Notes: generated by a model not told the origin, from the letters alone. 64,000 bases of DNA from Ferroplasma acidarmanus Fer1 (GCF_000152265.2 NC_021592.1:1488001-1552000); one strand, 5' to 3'; counted from the first letter of the stretch, positions 26,263 to 36,199 are shown. Numbers and translations: made by a program.

Positions 26263-26689
26263 TTATTAATCACAGATGTGAATTTCGTGAAATATTAATG
26301 ATATCTAGAGAAATTTATTTGTTTTGTACTTATATTCGTAATAATATGACCCAAAACAGCGTAATCTGTCAAAATAAATTCATAAATTTTATCTTCTTTC
26401 AAAAATAATTTTTAAAGAATTCTTTTGTATGAGTTCAGTGGGCTGGAACCTTTGTGAAGCTGCAATAATATCAATGGAAAAATAGTCGCTAGATTATCAT
26501 ATTATAATTAAGCCGTTAACAGGATAGCTGTAAAAGATTCTGATGAGGATGGTAAAGAACTTATCCTGTACAATAAAGAAAAAGGTAAATATCTCTATAG
26601 AATAGGGCAAGTGAGATGCTTAACAGGACACCACAAATTTTAATCAGTTGGCTGTACCAGTAGAACATCATAGTTAGAAACAATTTATA
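26263..26689. pseudogene. Spacer with coding remnant
   Basis: The 427-base spacer holds no intact gene. A frame open from 26512 to a stop at 26641 reads AVNRIAVKDSDEDGKELIL and ends RCLTGHHKF; it has protein-like composition but no start and no recognised family, so it is probably the end of a decayed gene. A second short frame from 26429 reads MSSVGWNLCEAAIISMEK and stops. The perfect palindrome AAAGAATTCTTT lies at 26414-26425. Confidence 0.35.
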
Positions 26690-27142
26690 TTAAAAAATGT
26701 TGGCGATGTCATGATATTTATATATATTTAAAACCGTATGTGTATCCGACCGTTCTATTTCTGTAATTTTTTCCAGTTCATTTAATATAATTACGTAATC
26801 ATCTTTTGTTTTAGTAGCACATAGAATGTAAAAATCAATATCTCCAAGCAGGAACAGAACATCAATTACCCCCTTGATCTTCATAATCTTTTCAGCAACT
26901 ATATCATGGTATTCTATTCCATATTTAGCCCTCACAAAGGTAGCCGTTACGAAGTTATACCCTAATTTACCGAAGTCTATTTCTGCTTTGAATCCCTTTA
27001 TTATATTATTTTCCTGCATTTCCTTTATTCTCCTGCTGATTGCCGATGCAGAGTATATTCCTATAGCTTTCCCTATCTCTTTTAATGGCTTTCTAGAATC
27101 TCTGGAAATTTCTTTTAAAATCCTCAAGTCAAAACTATCCAT
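26690..27142 (-). CDS. Lrp/AsnC-family transcriptional regulator
   Basis: The start at 27142 (MDSFDLRILKEISRDSRK) gives 150 residues, the standard Lrp length, and a TATA-like TTATTATATATTTA sits just upstream. The N-terminal winged helix-turn-helix (LKEIGKAIGIYSASAISRRIKEMQ) is followed by the ligand-binding RAM domain (FLLGDIDFYILCATKT). Longer upstream starts would add a hydrophobic extension not seen in the family. It is divergent from the aminotransferase-permease pair, its likely target. Confidence 0.9.
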   Translation of the reverse strand: MDSFDLRILKEISRDSRKPLKEIGKAIGIYSASAISRRIKEMQENNIIKGFKAEIDFGKLGYNFVTATFVRAKYGIEYHDIVAEKIMKIKGVIDVLFLLGDIDFYILCATKTKDDYVIILNELEKITEIERSDTHTVLNIYKYHDIANIF

Positions 27143-27227
27143 ATATAAATATATAATAACAGTATTAATAAATATTTTCACTAAATTGCCAATTTTACGC
27201 ATATTGATACTATCATACATATTAATT

Positions 27228-27244
27228 AAAGAAAAACATTCTTT
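27228..27244. promoter_or_regulatory. Palindrome AAAGAA-N5-TTCTTT in the divergent Lrp/aminotransferase region
   Basis: AAAGAA (27228-27233) and TTCTTT (27239-27244) form a perfect inverted repeat in the spacer between the Lrp-type regulator and the aminotransferase. It lies upstream of the probable TATA box of the aminotransferase (around 27274-27284, about 25 bases before its ATG). It is a candidate operator; AT-richness makes chance occurrence possible. Confidence 0.4.
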
Positions 27245-27303
27245 AAAATACCTGTGTAAAGACATCATAGAAATAATTATATTATTCGAGAAATTGTCTT
27301 TTT

Positions 27304-28617
27304 ATGGCATCAAATGACTATAAAAACCTACCAAAAATTATTACAGATGTACCGGGACCGGAGAGCACATTATTACTACAGAGGCAAAGGGAAATGGAAT
27401 CCAGCACAGTAATCTATCTGGATAGTTTTCCCATTGCAATTAAGAGGGCTGAAAACTCATTAATAGAAGACCTGGATGGGAATATTTTCATTGACTGGGT
27501 ATCAGGAATCAGTGTTATGAATTTGGGATTTAATGATAAAATAAGGGATGCCGTGAAAGCACAGCTGGATGACATATGGCATGCTCTGGAGATTCCTACG
27601 GAAGTTAGAATTAATTTTCTTGAAGCATTGAGAAATAGCTTCCCTCCAGAGATGAGAAATTATAAAACAATATTTGGAATCAGCGGTGCTGATGCATGTG
27701 AAACTGCAATCAATATTGCACATGCAATAAGGAAAAAGAATGCCCCAACAATTGCATTCGAAGGTGCATACCATGGAGTATCCGGGGGAATTATTGCTGC
27801 CACTGCCGGGAGAAAATACAGGGAAGCAGTATACAGCGATGGATTTAAGATAATAAGGGTGCCATACCCATATGAATTATGGTATGACTATGATGTTTCT
27901 GATATAATTTCCATAATGAAAAAGATAATGGATGATGGAGAAGCAGGATACGATAGGCCCGATTCTGTTATAGTTGAACCCATCCAGGGAGAAGGCGGTT
28001 ATATTGTACCTCCAGATGGATTTTTAAAGGCCATAAGGGAATTCTGTACTGAATACGACCTTACAATGATTGTTGATGAGGTTCAAAGCGGTGTAGGCAG
28101 GACAGGCAAGATGTGGGCATTTGAATATGAAAATATTACCCCTGACATAGTGTGTGTCAGCAAGAGCATAGGAGGTGGTTTGCCCGTATCATTGGTTTAT
28201 TACCGGGACGACTATGACAAAAAATTGCCGAAGCCATTCCATCTGGGAACGTACAGGGCCAATCCACTGGCAATGGCTGCTGGAATAACTGTTATCAATG
28301 AGGTTCCAAAATATTTTGATAAGGTAAAATCCAGCGGAAAGGAAATGTTAAACAAATTCAACAAGATAGATTCCAATCTTATAGGAGAAGTACGTGGCAA
28401 GGGCTATATGATAGGCATAGAGCTTGTAGACAACGGAAAGCCAATGAATTCGAAGCGCATGATGGAATTAAAGCATGAACTCCTCCAGAACGGATTGTTA
28501 ATGCATACATGCGGGCACTATGGGAATGTATTCAGATTCATGGGTGCGTTGAATATGCCTGATGAATTAATAAATACAGGAATTAACATTTTCGGCAAGG
28601 TTTTACGGGGTAAATAA
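27304..28617 (+). CDS. Class III PLP-dependent aminotransferase (or amino acid racemase)
   Basis: This 437-residue enzyme belongs to the class III (ornithine/GABA) aminotransferases. The PLP features are visible: FGISGADACETAI (phosphate-binding loop), FEGAYHGVSGG, VDEVQSGVGRTG and the Schiff-base Lys in VCVSKSIGGG. The N-terminal layout, ...DVPGPESTLLLQRQREMES, resembles archaeal broad-specificity enzymes that include amino acid racemases as well as 4-aminobutyrate aminotransferases, so substrate and reaction are uncertain. It is followed 1 base later by an amino acid permease, suggesting uptake and conversion of an amino acid. Confidence 0.88.
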   Translation: MASNDYKNLPKIITDVPGPESTLLLQRQREMESSTVIYLDSFPIAIKRAENSLIEDLDGNIFIDWVSGISVMNLGFNDKIRDAVKAQLDDIWHALEIPTEVRINFLEALRNSFPPEMRNYKTIFGISGADACETAINIAHAIRKKNAPTIAFEGAYHGVSGGIIAATAGRKYREAVYSDGFKIIRVPYPYELWYDYDVSDIISIMKKIMDDGEAGYDRPDSVIVEPIQGEGGYIVPPDGFLKAIREFCTEYDLTMIVDEVQSGVGRTGKMWAFEYENITPDIVCVSKSIGGGLPVSLVYYRDDYDKKLPKPFHLGTYRANPLAMAAGITVINEVPKYFDKVKSSGKEMLNKFNKIDSNLIGEVRGKGYMIGIELVDNGKPMNSKRMMELKHELLQNGLLMHTCGHYGNVFRFMGALNMPDELINTGINIFGKVLRGK

Positions 28618-28618
28618 G

Positions 28619-30016
28619 ATGGATCAACTGAAAAAGAATAATGGGGGGTTCTGGCTTGCCCTGTTTCAATCCATGGCTTTTGTGGCCCCTGCCGCATCCG
28701 TTGCAAGTTTTTTTACTACAGGTGTGGCTGCAATAGGCGGATCTTTGCCACTGACGTACATTATTGCAACCTTTGGTGTTCTGTCTGCAATGTATATGGA
28801 TTATTCTTTTGCGAAGAGAATATCACATGCGGGTGGCTATTACGCATTTGTGCGTTCAGGGCTTGGCAATAAACTTGGTACGCTGAGTGCATGGTTCTAC
28901 CTTTACGACATGATAGCAGCAATAGCAGGTTTTTCCACCCTTTACTTTGGTGCTATCGTAGCCCCATACATACCCTTTCTGAATACAAGCCCCTACGGCT
29001 GGCTGCCTTTATCACTCATTCCATTTGCTATAGTATTCTTTTTCCTCTGGAATGGGCTCAGGCCATCATTATGGTATACCCTAATAAGTTCTGTTGCTGA
29101 GATTTCTTTCCTTGTAATAGGCGCCATAATAATCATTATACTCCTCGGGTCCAAGAATACACTTGCACCATTTACACTCACAGGGCACCCTATAAGTGCT
29201 CTCGGGCTTGCAACTGTTTACTCAGTTTTAAGTTTCGTGGGGGCCGGTTCAGTAATAGCCTTATCAGAGGAGATTAAAAATCCAAGGAAAAACATTCCAA
29301 AGGCCCTGGTTATAGTCGCATTGCTGGCTGCAGCAGTTTATATACTAGCATCATACGCAGTAGTTGTTGGATGGGGATTATCAAACATATCAAGTTTTGC
29401 CACATCTACAAATCCCGGGATAACTGTTTATGCCAGATACCTTGGTCCGGTTGGACTGGTTATTTTCGTAGTACTAGTAGCAAATAGCTTCATTTCAAAT
29501 GGAATTGCACAAGGTAATGCGGGGAGTAGAACAGCATATTCTATGGCTCGGGACAATATTCTATTTTCTTCAAGGTGGGCAAAGGTAAACGAAAGGACGG
29601 GCGCGCCACGGATGGTTATAGGTATAATGATAATAGTAACTTTCATCCTTATGATCGTTTTCGGGTTAATTTTCGGGCCCTTTGAAGGTGGCACTATCCT
29701 TATCACCGCCGAGGCAGCTCTCCTTTATATTATACACATACTGGGTGATATATCACTACCCATATACGCAAAGAGAAAACTAAAATACAGGCTGAAAGCC
29801 TATCTGCCATTGCTTTTAGGGCCATTGCCAGCAACTATTGTATATGCGGTAGCGGAATATGGTGTTTTCATTCCTATCCCGGCATACCCTAACAGCATCT
29901 ATGTCTACGGCACTCTTGCACTGATAGGGGTAGGTATAGTACTGGCAATAACAATACGCCACAAGCCTATACACGTTGATCAGTCAGTATTTGAGCAGGA
30001 GGCCGAAACCAAATGA
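28619..30016 (+). CDS. APC-family amino acid permease
   Basis: This 465-residue polytopic protein has about 12 hydrophobic segments. The first, QSMAFVAPAASVASFFTTG, carries the small-residue substrate-binding pattern of APC transporters, and SFVGAGSVIALSEEIKNPRK is the classic loop after segment 6. It probably imports the substrate of the aminotransferase encoded immediately upstream. The exact amino acid cannot be inferred. Confidence 0.92.
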   Translation: MDQLKKNNGGFWLALFQSMAFVAPAASVASFFTTGVAAIGGSLPLTYIIATFGVLSAMYMDYSFAKRISHAGGYYAFVRSGLGNKLGTLSAWFYLYDMIAAIAGFSTLYFGAIVAPYIPFLNTSPYGWLPLSLIPFAIVFFFLWNGLRPSLWYTLISSVAEISFLVIGAIIIIILLGSKNTLAPFTLTGHPISALGLATVYSVLSFVGAGSVIALSEEIKNPRKNIPKALVIVALLAAAVYILASYAVVVGWGLSNISSFATSTNPGITVYARYLGPVGLVIFVVLVANSFISNGIAQGNAGSRTAYSMARDNILFSSRWAKVNERTGAPRMVIGIMIIVTFILMIVFGLIFGPFEGGTILITAEAALLYIIHILGDISLPIYAKRKLKYRLKAYLPLLLGPLPATIVYAVAEYGVFIPIPAYPNSIYVYGTLALIGVGIVLAITIRHKPIHVDQSVFEQEAETK

Positions 30017-30167
30017 GCCGGTTAAAACGGAGACTTTCTTCAATAGTAGTGGTGATGGATATGTATATTACCATCTGCCACTCAGTTATTAATTGATTCT
30101 GGTGGGAAATAGGGATGAATGAAACGTGTAAAATCAATGATCAATGTCGGTCGGAGAATACAGTTAA

Positions 30168-31487
30168 ATGATACCACCGATACACACATTGCATGATTTA
30201 ATTATTTCTGGAGAGATATCTCCATATCATTTGTTTAAAAAATCAGCTGAGAACATAAGCCACTTAAACCCGGACATAAATTCTTTTGCGACGTTAAGGC
30301 CATTTAATGAACCTACCATACATAAACATTCTAGTAGCCCATTGTATGGAATCCCATATTCTGTGAAGGACATAATAGACACTAAAAATCTCCGGACTGA
30401 GTACGGGTCTGAATTCTTCAAAGGCCATGTTCCACAGGAGGACGCAGATGTTATCAGGGCATTGGATGAATACGGGCCTGTATTGCAGGGCAAAACAAAT
30501 ACACACGAGTTTGCCATGGGCATAGTTACTCCCGTGTGCAACAATCCCTGGAACGTATCAAAAATAACCGGGGGTTCAAGTGGTGGGTCAGCGGCTGCAG
30601 TATCATCAGGGCTTTCCCTTTTCTCATTGGGAACAGATACCGCCGGTTCTATACGCATTCCATCAAGCATGTGCGGGGTGAGTGGATTAAAACCAACAAC
30701 CGGTAGCCTTTCAGTAAAGGGGATATTCCCTGAAGCCTGGTCACTGGACACTGTTGGCCCGATAACAAGATATGCCTCTGATATACCTGCCATAGTAACC
30801 GCTATGGGCTTTAAATCACCTAGAGCAAAAAGTCAGAGAAGGAAACCTTTGCTGGGGATAATAGGAAATTTAACTGAAAGTTCCGATACTAATGTAAAGT
30901 TTGCATTTTACTCATTCATGGATCATATGGTTTCTGAAGATCTTGTAGATATAAAAGAGATACATATAGACAACATGGAGAGCATGGCATCAGCTGCCGA
31001 TATGATTGATGGTTGTGAGAATGCAACCATACACCGCTCCAGATATGAAAATAACCCCGAGTTATTTTCTGTGGAATCCAGAAATCAAATTAAATATTAT
31101 TCGTCACTTAAACCAATGGATTATATTGAGGCAAAGAGATTAAGAATGAGACAAGGCATGGAATTCAACAGCCTATTCAACCAGTATGATTTCCTGGTTT
31201 CCCCTACATTGCCAACCATAGCGCCGGATAAAAAGGAAATTGAGAATGTGCCATTTGATTACTTTATGAAATATATAAAATTTACAAATCCGTTTAATTT
31301 GTTTGGAGTGCCTGCGCTTTCAATTACCTGTGGCTTTAGCAGAGATATGCCTGTGGGACTTCAGATCGTGGGTGGCAAACTAAGGGATATAGAGGTATGC
31401 AACCTTGCTTCCAGATTCCAGGAAATAACTGATTTCCATACACGAATACCCCCTATCGCAAAAAATATAAATTATTTTGATATATAA
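30168..31487 (+). CDS. Amidase (amidase-signature family)
   Basis: This 439-residue enzyme belongs to the amidase-signature family. The Ser-cisSer-Lys triad lies in YSVKDIID (Lys), GGSSGGSAAAVSSG (cis-Ser) and GTDTAGSIRIPSSMCG (nucleophile). It is related to GatA, but no gatB or gatC is nearby, the protein is shorter, and Thermoplasmatales use GatDE and other genes for tRNA amidation, so a catabolic amide hydrolase is more likely. It is on the strand of the permease, about 150 bases downstream; the gap holds no gene. Confidence 0.87.
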   Translation: MIPPIHTLHDLIISGEISPYHLFKKSAENISHLNPDINSFATLRPFNEPTIHKHSSSPLYGIPYSVKDIIDTKNLRTEYGSEFFKGHVPQEDADVIRALDEYGPVLQGKTNTHEFAMGIVTPVCNNPWNVSKITGGSSGGSAAAVSSGLSLFSLGTDTAGSIRIPSSMCGVSGLKPTTGSLSVKGIFPEAWSLDTVGPITRYASDIPAIVTAMGFKSPRAKSQRRKPLLGIIGNLTESSDTNVKFAFYSFMDHMVSEDLVDIKEIHIDNMESMASAADMIDGCENATIHRSRYENNPELFSVESRNQIKYYSSLKPMDYIEAKRLRMRQGMEFNSLFNQYDFLVSPTLPTIAPDKKEIENVPFDYFMKYIKFTNPFNLFGVPALSITCGFSRDMPVGLQIVGGKLRDIEVCNLASRFQEITDFHTRIPPIAKNINYFDI

Positions 31488-31507
31488 ATAATATTCTGGT
31501 GTAAAAT

Positions 31508-32998
31508 TCATTCAGTTTTGATCAATATGCCATATGCCACATCGCTCATTCCAGATTCATTATTTCCATAGAATATGTGCCTTGTCTGTGTATATTCCAG
31601 AATACCTTCAAGCCCCAGCTCCCTGCCAATGCCGCTTTTCTTAAATCCTCCTCTCGGTGCAGCAGCTGACAATAGATGGTATTCGTTTACCCATACAGTT
31701 CCTGCCTCTATCATTGATGCTACCCTCCCGGCTTTCTCAATATCCTTTGTCCATATTCCGGCAGCAAGGCCATATTTTGTGCTATTTGCCAGATCTATGG
31801 CTTCTTTTTCAGATTTAAATGGATATACTGTCAATACAGGGCCAAATATTTCTTCATCAGAAATTTGTTGTCCTGGAGTTAATCCGGTTAGAAGTGTTGG
31901 AGGAAAATATGTACCCTTATCAGGTGTGCCCTGCATATTCTTTGAATAAAATATATTTCCGCCCGATTTGACAGTCTGGCTAATTAATGACTCTATTTTT
32001 TCCTTTTGCTCCTTAGTTGTTATGGCGCTGATATCGGTCTCGAAATCCATTGGATTTCCTGATTTCATGGAATCCAGATATGTTTTCACTTTCTGGAGGA
32101 ATTTGTCCATAATTGATTCTTCAATGATTAACCTGCTTGCAGATTCACAGAGTTGCCCTGCGTTAAGGAATATTCCAAATATTACGCCTTTTACAGCGTG
32201 GTCCAGATCGGCATCTGCAAAGACGATATTAGGTGATTTTCCACCGAGTTCAAGGGATACTTTCTTTATGTTTTTAGCCGCCTGTTCCATGATTCTGGAT
32301 CCTGTAGGGGTGGAACCTGTGAAACTTACCATATCAACATGGTCACTGTTCACCAGGAGGTTCCCGGTTGTCCTGCCTGTGCCGTTTACAAGATTCACAA
32401 GCCCATCTGGAAAGCCCGCTGCCTTCATATCTTTTACAAGTTCAATAGCAGTCAATGGTGTATAATGTGATGGCTTAATGACAACAGCGTTTCCAGCCAG
32501 TACCGGTGGGATGATTTTCCATACAGCCATTAAAAAGGGAACATTCCATGGTGCTATGGAAGCTACAACGCCCATAGGTGCGTTCTGGACTATGCCCTCT
32601 GTGCCTGGGTATTCCGGATGCGTAATCTTCCTCTGAAATTTGAATTCATCTGTTTCAGCAAAGTACCTGATATGGGATATTGCCAGAGGTATATCCATAA
32701 AAGTACTCTGGCGGATAGTTTTCCCGGTATTTTTTGATTCCAGGTCTGCATATATTGTGGCCTTTTCCTGGACAATATCAGTAAGTTTCCCGATCAATTC
32801 CTGCCTGGATTTTATTGTGGATTCAAGGTAAAATTTATTGAAAGCCTCCCGGGATGATTGTATTGCCCGTTCAACTGTATCCTTATCCGTATCTATTATA
32901 TACCCTATCAATGACCCGTCTACCGGGCTCTTTAGTTCTATTCTCTCCCCACCGGTTTCCTCAATTCCATTAATTATATTGCCAAATATCTTCTCCAT
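31508..32998 (-). CDS. NAD(P)-dependent aldehyde dehydrogenase
   Basis: The ATG at 32998, preceded by an AGGTGG ribosome site, gives a 496-residue protein; a GTG 9 bases upstream is the less likely start. The family signatures are complete: PWNVPFLMAVWK, FTGSTPTG (cofactor loop), LELGGKSPNIV with the general base Glu, and NAGQLCESASR with the nucleophilic Cys. It oxidises an aldehyde to a carboxylate. Three genes upstream on the same strand make an aldehyde by decarboxylation, so it probably takes that product. Confidence 0.94.
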   Translation of the reverse strand: MEKIFGNIINGIEETGGERIELKSPVDGSLIGYIIDTDKDTVERAIQSSREAFNKFYLESTIKSRQELIGKLTDIVQEKATIYADLESKNTGKTIRQSTFMDIPLAISHIRYFAETDEFKFQRKITHPEYPGTEGIVQNAPMGVVASIAPWNVPFLMAVWKIIPPVLAGNAVVIKPSHYTPLTAIELVKDMKAAGFPDGLVNLVNGTGRTTGNLLVNSDHVDMVSFTGSTPTGSRIMEQAAKNIKKVSLELGGKSPNIVFADADLDHAVKGVIFGIFLNAGQLCESASRLIIEESIMDKFLQKVKTYLDSMKSGNPMDFETDISAITTKEQKEKIESLISQTVKSGGNIFYSKNMQGTPDKGTYFPPTLLTGLTPGQQISDEEIFGPVLTVYPFKSEKEAIDLANSTKYGLAAGIWTKDIEKAGRVASMIEAGTVWVNEYHLLSAAAPRGGFKKSGIGRELGLEGILEYTQTRHIFYGNNESGMSDVAYGILIKTE

Positions 32999-33108
32999 TT
33001 TTTCCACCTGTTATCAAATAATTTGCATGCACTTTTTATAGTCAGATTATAATTTAAATGTATATTATTATAAAAATTATGATTCAGGTTGAATTCCAAC
33101 TATCCAGA

Positions 33109-33513
33109 TTAAAATTGTGAATCAACCATTTTTGCAGTGTTTACCATTTCCTTGGCTGCGTTGGTATACCTCATAATTTTCATCATGGATCCGTCGAGCT
33201 TGAATTTTCCAGTCATAAGCCCCTGTATAGGGTCTATTTCACCTTTTATGAGTTTTACCCAGTTTGAGTACTTTCCCATGTACTTGAAAGTTGCTTTTGG
33301 AACATCGCTTTCAGCCTTGCCCACCTTCGAATCTATACACTTGCCAGCCTTCAGGTTCAAATAAAGGTACCATGAGTCATTATAAGTTTCATCGGGCTGA
33401 ACAACAAATGTTAGAGAATCATCCCATGTTTTTCCTGCCTCAGCATAAGCTGGATTAGAATTTAGCTTTTCTGTATACTCTTTTGCCCATTCATCACTTG
33501 GAAATTTTGCCAT
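33109..33513 (-). CDS. SCP2 sterol-binding domain protein
   Basis: This 134-residue protein matches stand-alone SCP2 lipid-binding domains: the strands LTFVVQPDE, WYLYLNLKAGKC and ATFKYMGKYSNWVKLIKGE, and the end GLMTGKFKLDGSMMKIMRY, in which the GKFKLDGSM block is characteristic. It would bind a hydrophobic ligand, perhaps an acyl-CoA or aldehyde of the neighbouring pathway; that is inference. It lies between the aldehyde dehydrogenase and the decarboxylase genes. Confidence 0.85.
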   Translation of the reverse strand: MAKFPSDEWAKEYTEKLNSNPAYAEAGKTWDDSLTFVVQPDETYNDSWYLYLNLKAGKCIDSKVGKAESDVPKATFKYMGKYSNWVKLIKGEIDPIQGLMTGKFKLDGSMMKIMRYTNAAKEMVNTAKMVDSQF

Positions 33514-33654
33514 ATTAAATATAAATGATATTATTATATTAATTTTCTTACCTGGAAATTAACCATTGCGGCATATCCATACATATTTAGCAGTTTCACA
33601 GGCTATCAATACTTTAAAATGGATATAAAAAATTGATATAATGTATGAACAGTA

Positions 33655-35196
33655 TCAAAGAAACAGTTTTTCAACTGTTTTTTCTGTATTTACAACAAGC
33701 ACTTTTGGCACATCTCCATCCCGTAGCCATTCCAGATCTGAAAGGTTTTCATCAGCTGTATGTGTCTCCACTCCAAAGCCCTTTGCAACAGATTCTATGT
33801 CAAGGTTCAGCTGGAAATAATCTTTTTTCTCCATATCCGGATAATAGCTCTTTGAAAAGCTTTTGAGTATATTGTATCCACTGTTGTTGAGAACCAGGAA
33901 TTTAACAGGTATATTATAATGCTTTGCAGTCCACAACCCCTGCACAGTGTACATGAATGCGCCATCACCAATAATTACCAGAGTTTTTTTGTTATTCATC
34001 CCTATTCCGAGGGCCGCTGCTGTAGCCCATCCAAGCTGGCCTGATTTTGCCGTATAGTATTTCCTGTATCCGTAGCCAAATGTGGAACGCACGTTCTCGG
34101 AAGCTGATATAGCTTCATCAACTATGGTGTAATCGGAAAATAATTTTTTAGCTTTAAACAGTACATAATCCACGCCCATACTTAGCCTCTGGCGGGCCAC
34201 CCTATTTGCATACAGATAATCAGTACCCCTTTTATAGTCACCTTTTGCCTTTATTAATTTTACAGCTTCACTGAGGAATAGTTTTGGATTCATTGTATAT
34301 CCATCACCTGTTTTGTGTGATATGTCTGTACCTATAAATATTACATCTTTTCCCGGGAATGGCAATGATGGGAGATAGGGATAAAATGTTATATCGCCAC
34401 CGATGAAGACTATCAGGTCGTTATTCACAAATTTCAGGTTCATCAGTGTTGAGGCAGGCAATAGGTCCCCTGCATAGTGTTCGTTGGCTGTGTTAAATGT
34501 TCCTCTGGATGCCAGCGGTTCACTGTATACCTCTACACCTAACCTGTCAGCAAAAGCTTCCGCTTCTGCGTAAGCGTTGTAAACATCTATTTCATATCCA
34601 AACACCAATGCAGGATGTTTTGCTTTGTTTATCCTTTCAACAATTTCGAATACAGCTTCAGGGTCATAGGAAGAAACGTTTGTTCTAACATCATTGAAAT
34701 ATAAATTTTCAGCAGTATAATCCATCATATCCATTGGCACAGATATGAATACAGGGCCCATTGGTGGTGTCATAGCTATGGCCTTAGCCCTTCTGAAGGC
34801 TGTAGGAATATCAGATGGATTTTTTATTTCATAGGAATATTTTACCAGGCCCGACACAGTATTTAAGAGGTCTCCTGATAACAGCGGGTCAAAGACAATA
34901 TGCCTCGTATCCTGCTGCCCTGCGGTTATTACCACCGGGGAACGGTTCCATTTCGCAGTGTTCACAAAGGACATTGTATTGCCCAGCCCTGGAAGTGTAT
35001 GGAGATTCACAATGGAAGCAGTATTGTTATACTGTGCATATCCATCAGCCATTCCCAGAGCAATGGAATCATGAAGTGTCAGGTAATAGTTTCTGATGCC
35101 ACGCAACATCGGTATTTCAGTAGTGCCTGGATTTCCAAAAACAGGGTCAAGTTTCAGGGCAGCAAGGGTTTTTTCCAGAATTTCATATCCTTTCAT
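33655..35196 (-). CDS. ThDP-dependent decarboxylase, benzoylformate decarboxylase-like
   Basis: This 513-residue enzyme has the Pyr-domain motif FGNPGTTEIPML with the ThDP-activating Glu and the PP-domain motif GDGAFMYTVQGLW followed by NNSGYN, the GDG-to-NN cofactor site. The segments VNLHTLPGLGN, SPVVITAGQQDTRH and LVKYSYEIKNPSDIP align with benzoylformate decarboxylase better than with acetolactate synthase. It would decarboxylate an aryl or branched 2-oxo acid to an aldehyde. Its ATG overlaps the stop of the 2-hydroxyacid dehydrogenase (ATGA), so the two act together. The exact substrate is unknown. Confidence 0.88.
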   Translation of the reverse strand: MKGYEILEKTLAALKLDPVFGNPGTTEIPMLRGIRNYYLTLHDSIALGMADGYAQYNNTASIVNLHTLPGLGNTMSFVNTAKWNRSPVVITAGQQDTRHIVFDPLLSGDLLNTVSGLVKYSYEIKNPSDIPTAFRRAKAIAMTPPMGPVFISVPMDMMDYTAENLYFNDVRTNVSSYDPEAVFEIVERINKAKHPALVFGYEIDVYNAYAEAEAFADRLGVEVYSEPLASRGTFNTANEHYAGDLLPASTLMNLKFVNNDLIVFIGGDITFYPYLPSLPFPGKDVIFIGTDISHKTGDGYTMNPKLFLSEAVKLIKAKGDYKRGTDYLYANRVARQRLSMGVDYVLFKAKKLFSDYTIVDEAISASENVRSTFGYGYRKYYTAKSGQLGWATAAALGIGMNNKKTLVIIGDGAFMYTVQGLWTAKHYNIPVKFLVLNNSGYNILKSFSKSYYPDMEKKDYFQLNLDIESVAKGFGVETHTADENLSDLEWLRDGDVPKVLVVNTEKTVEKLFL

Positions 35197-36131
35197 AGTT
35201 CATCCTCTACCTTATACAGAGGGTCAATGCCCTGTGAATACCTTATAACATTTCCAATAGTTTCCGTGATAAACCTTTCCTGGCTTTCCATGGTTACGCC
35301 GGCAATATGTGGTGAAAAAATAACATTGTCAAGATGGAACAGTTCAGAGGAAAAATCCGGAGGCTCAACACTGAACACATCTATTGCAGCGTAAATATTC
35401 TTTTCCTTTATAGCTTTTACAAGGGCTTTCTCATCAACTATTTCGCCCCTTGAAGAGTTAATAAAAATGGAATTTTCTTTCATCAGGTTAAACCTGCTTT
35501 CATTGAACATAGATCTGGTTTCCTTGGAAAGGGGAGTGTGGATAGATATAATATCTGAAACTTTGACCAGTTCGTCCAGTGGAAGGTATGTCAACCCGTA
35601 AAATTCCTCATCCTCTGGCTTTAACCTTCTTGGGTCGTAATAAACTATTCCCACATTGAATGGTATTAATTTCTGTACCAGTTTTATGCCTATAGCACCC
35701 ATTCCAATGATTCCAAATGTTTTGCCCTGCAATTCCCTGGAGTTTGTTAATAATGGCCAGTTTCCGGACTTAATTTGCTGGTCGAATGGTATAAAATTCT
35801 TCAACAGGGCAAGCGACATGCCTATTACATGTTCTGCAACAGCATCCTTATTGGCTACTGGAACGTTGCACAGAAGTATTTTTCTCCTTCTTACTTCCTT
35901 CAGGTCAACGTTGTTATACCCAGTACTTGCAACCTGTATATATTTCAACTCAGGGAATTTATCCATCTCCTTTTTTCCGAATGGGGTAAATGTTGTAATC
36001 ACCACAACATCCGCATCATTTTTCTCAAATTCTGTATTTGTTGCGATCTCAAGGCCGGGCATTATCTGGTCTATAGATTTTTTAATATTTTCAATATCCA
36101 GAAATGCTGGAAGGATAGCTAAAACTTTCAT
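35193..36131 (-). CDS. D-2-hydroxyacid dehydrogenase
   Basis: This 312-residue NAD-dependent enzyme is of the D-isomer 2-hydroxyacid family. The Rossmann loop is GIIGMGAIGIKL, and the catalytic Arg, Glu and His are in NSSRGEIVDE, an acidic residue before DVFSVEPP and SPHIAGVT. It could be 3-phosphoglycerate dehydrogenase-like, but the coupling to a 2-oxo-acid decarboxylase suggests it interconverts a D-2-hydroxy acid with the 2-oxo acid used by that enzyme. It is the first gene of the minus-strand set. Confidence 0.88.
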   Translation of the reverse strand: MKVLAILPAFLDIENIKKSIDQIMPGLEIATNTEFEKNDADVVVITTFTPFGKKEMDKFPELKYIQVASTGYNNVDLKEVRRRKILLCNVPVANKDAVAEHVIGMSLALLKNFIPFDQQIKSGNWPLLTNSRELQGKTFGIIGMGAIGIKLVQKLIPFNVGIVYYDPRRLKPEDEEFYGLTYLPLDELVKVSDIISIHTPLSKETRSMFNESRFNLMKENSIFINSSRGEIVDEKALVKAIKEKNIYAAIDVFSVEPPDFSSELFHLDNVIFSPHIAGVTMESQERFITETIGNVIRYSQGIDPLYKVEDEL

Positions 36132-36199
36132 GAAATACCAGCATTTATAAGTATAAAAGCATTATTAATAGTAAATTAGGTAATGGTTTGTAATTAATT

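Noticed and set aside
30017-30100. 27-codon frame overlapping the permease stop (ATGA)
   Set aside because: Very short, no ribosome site of its own and no recognisable features.
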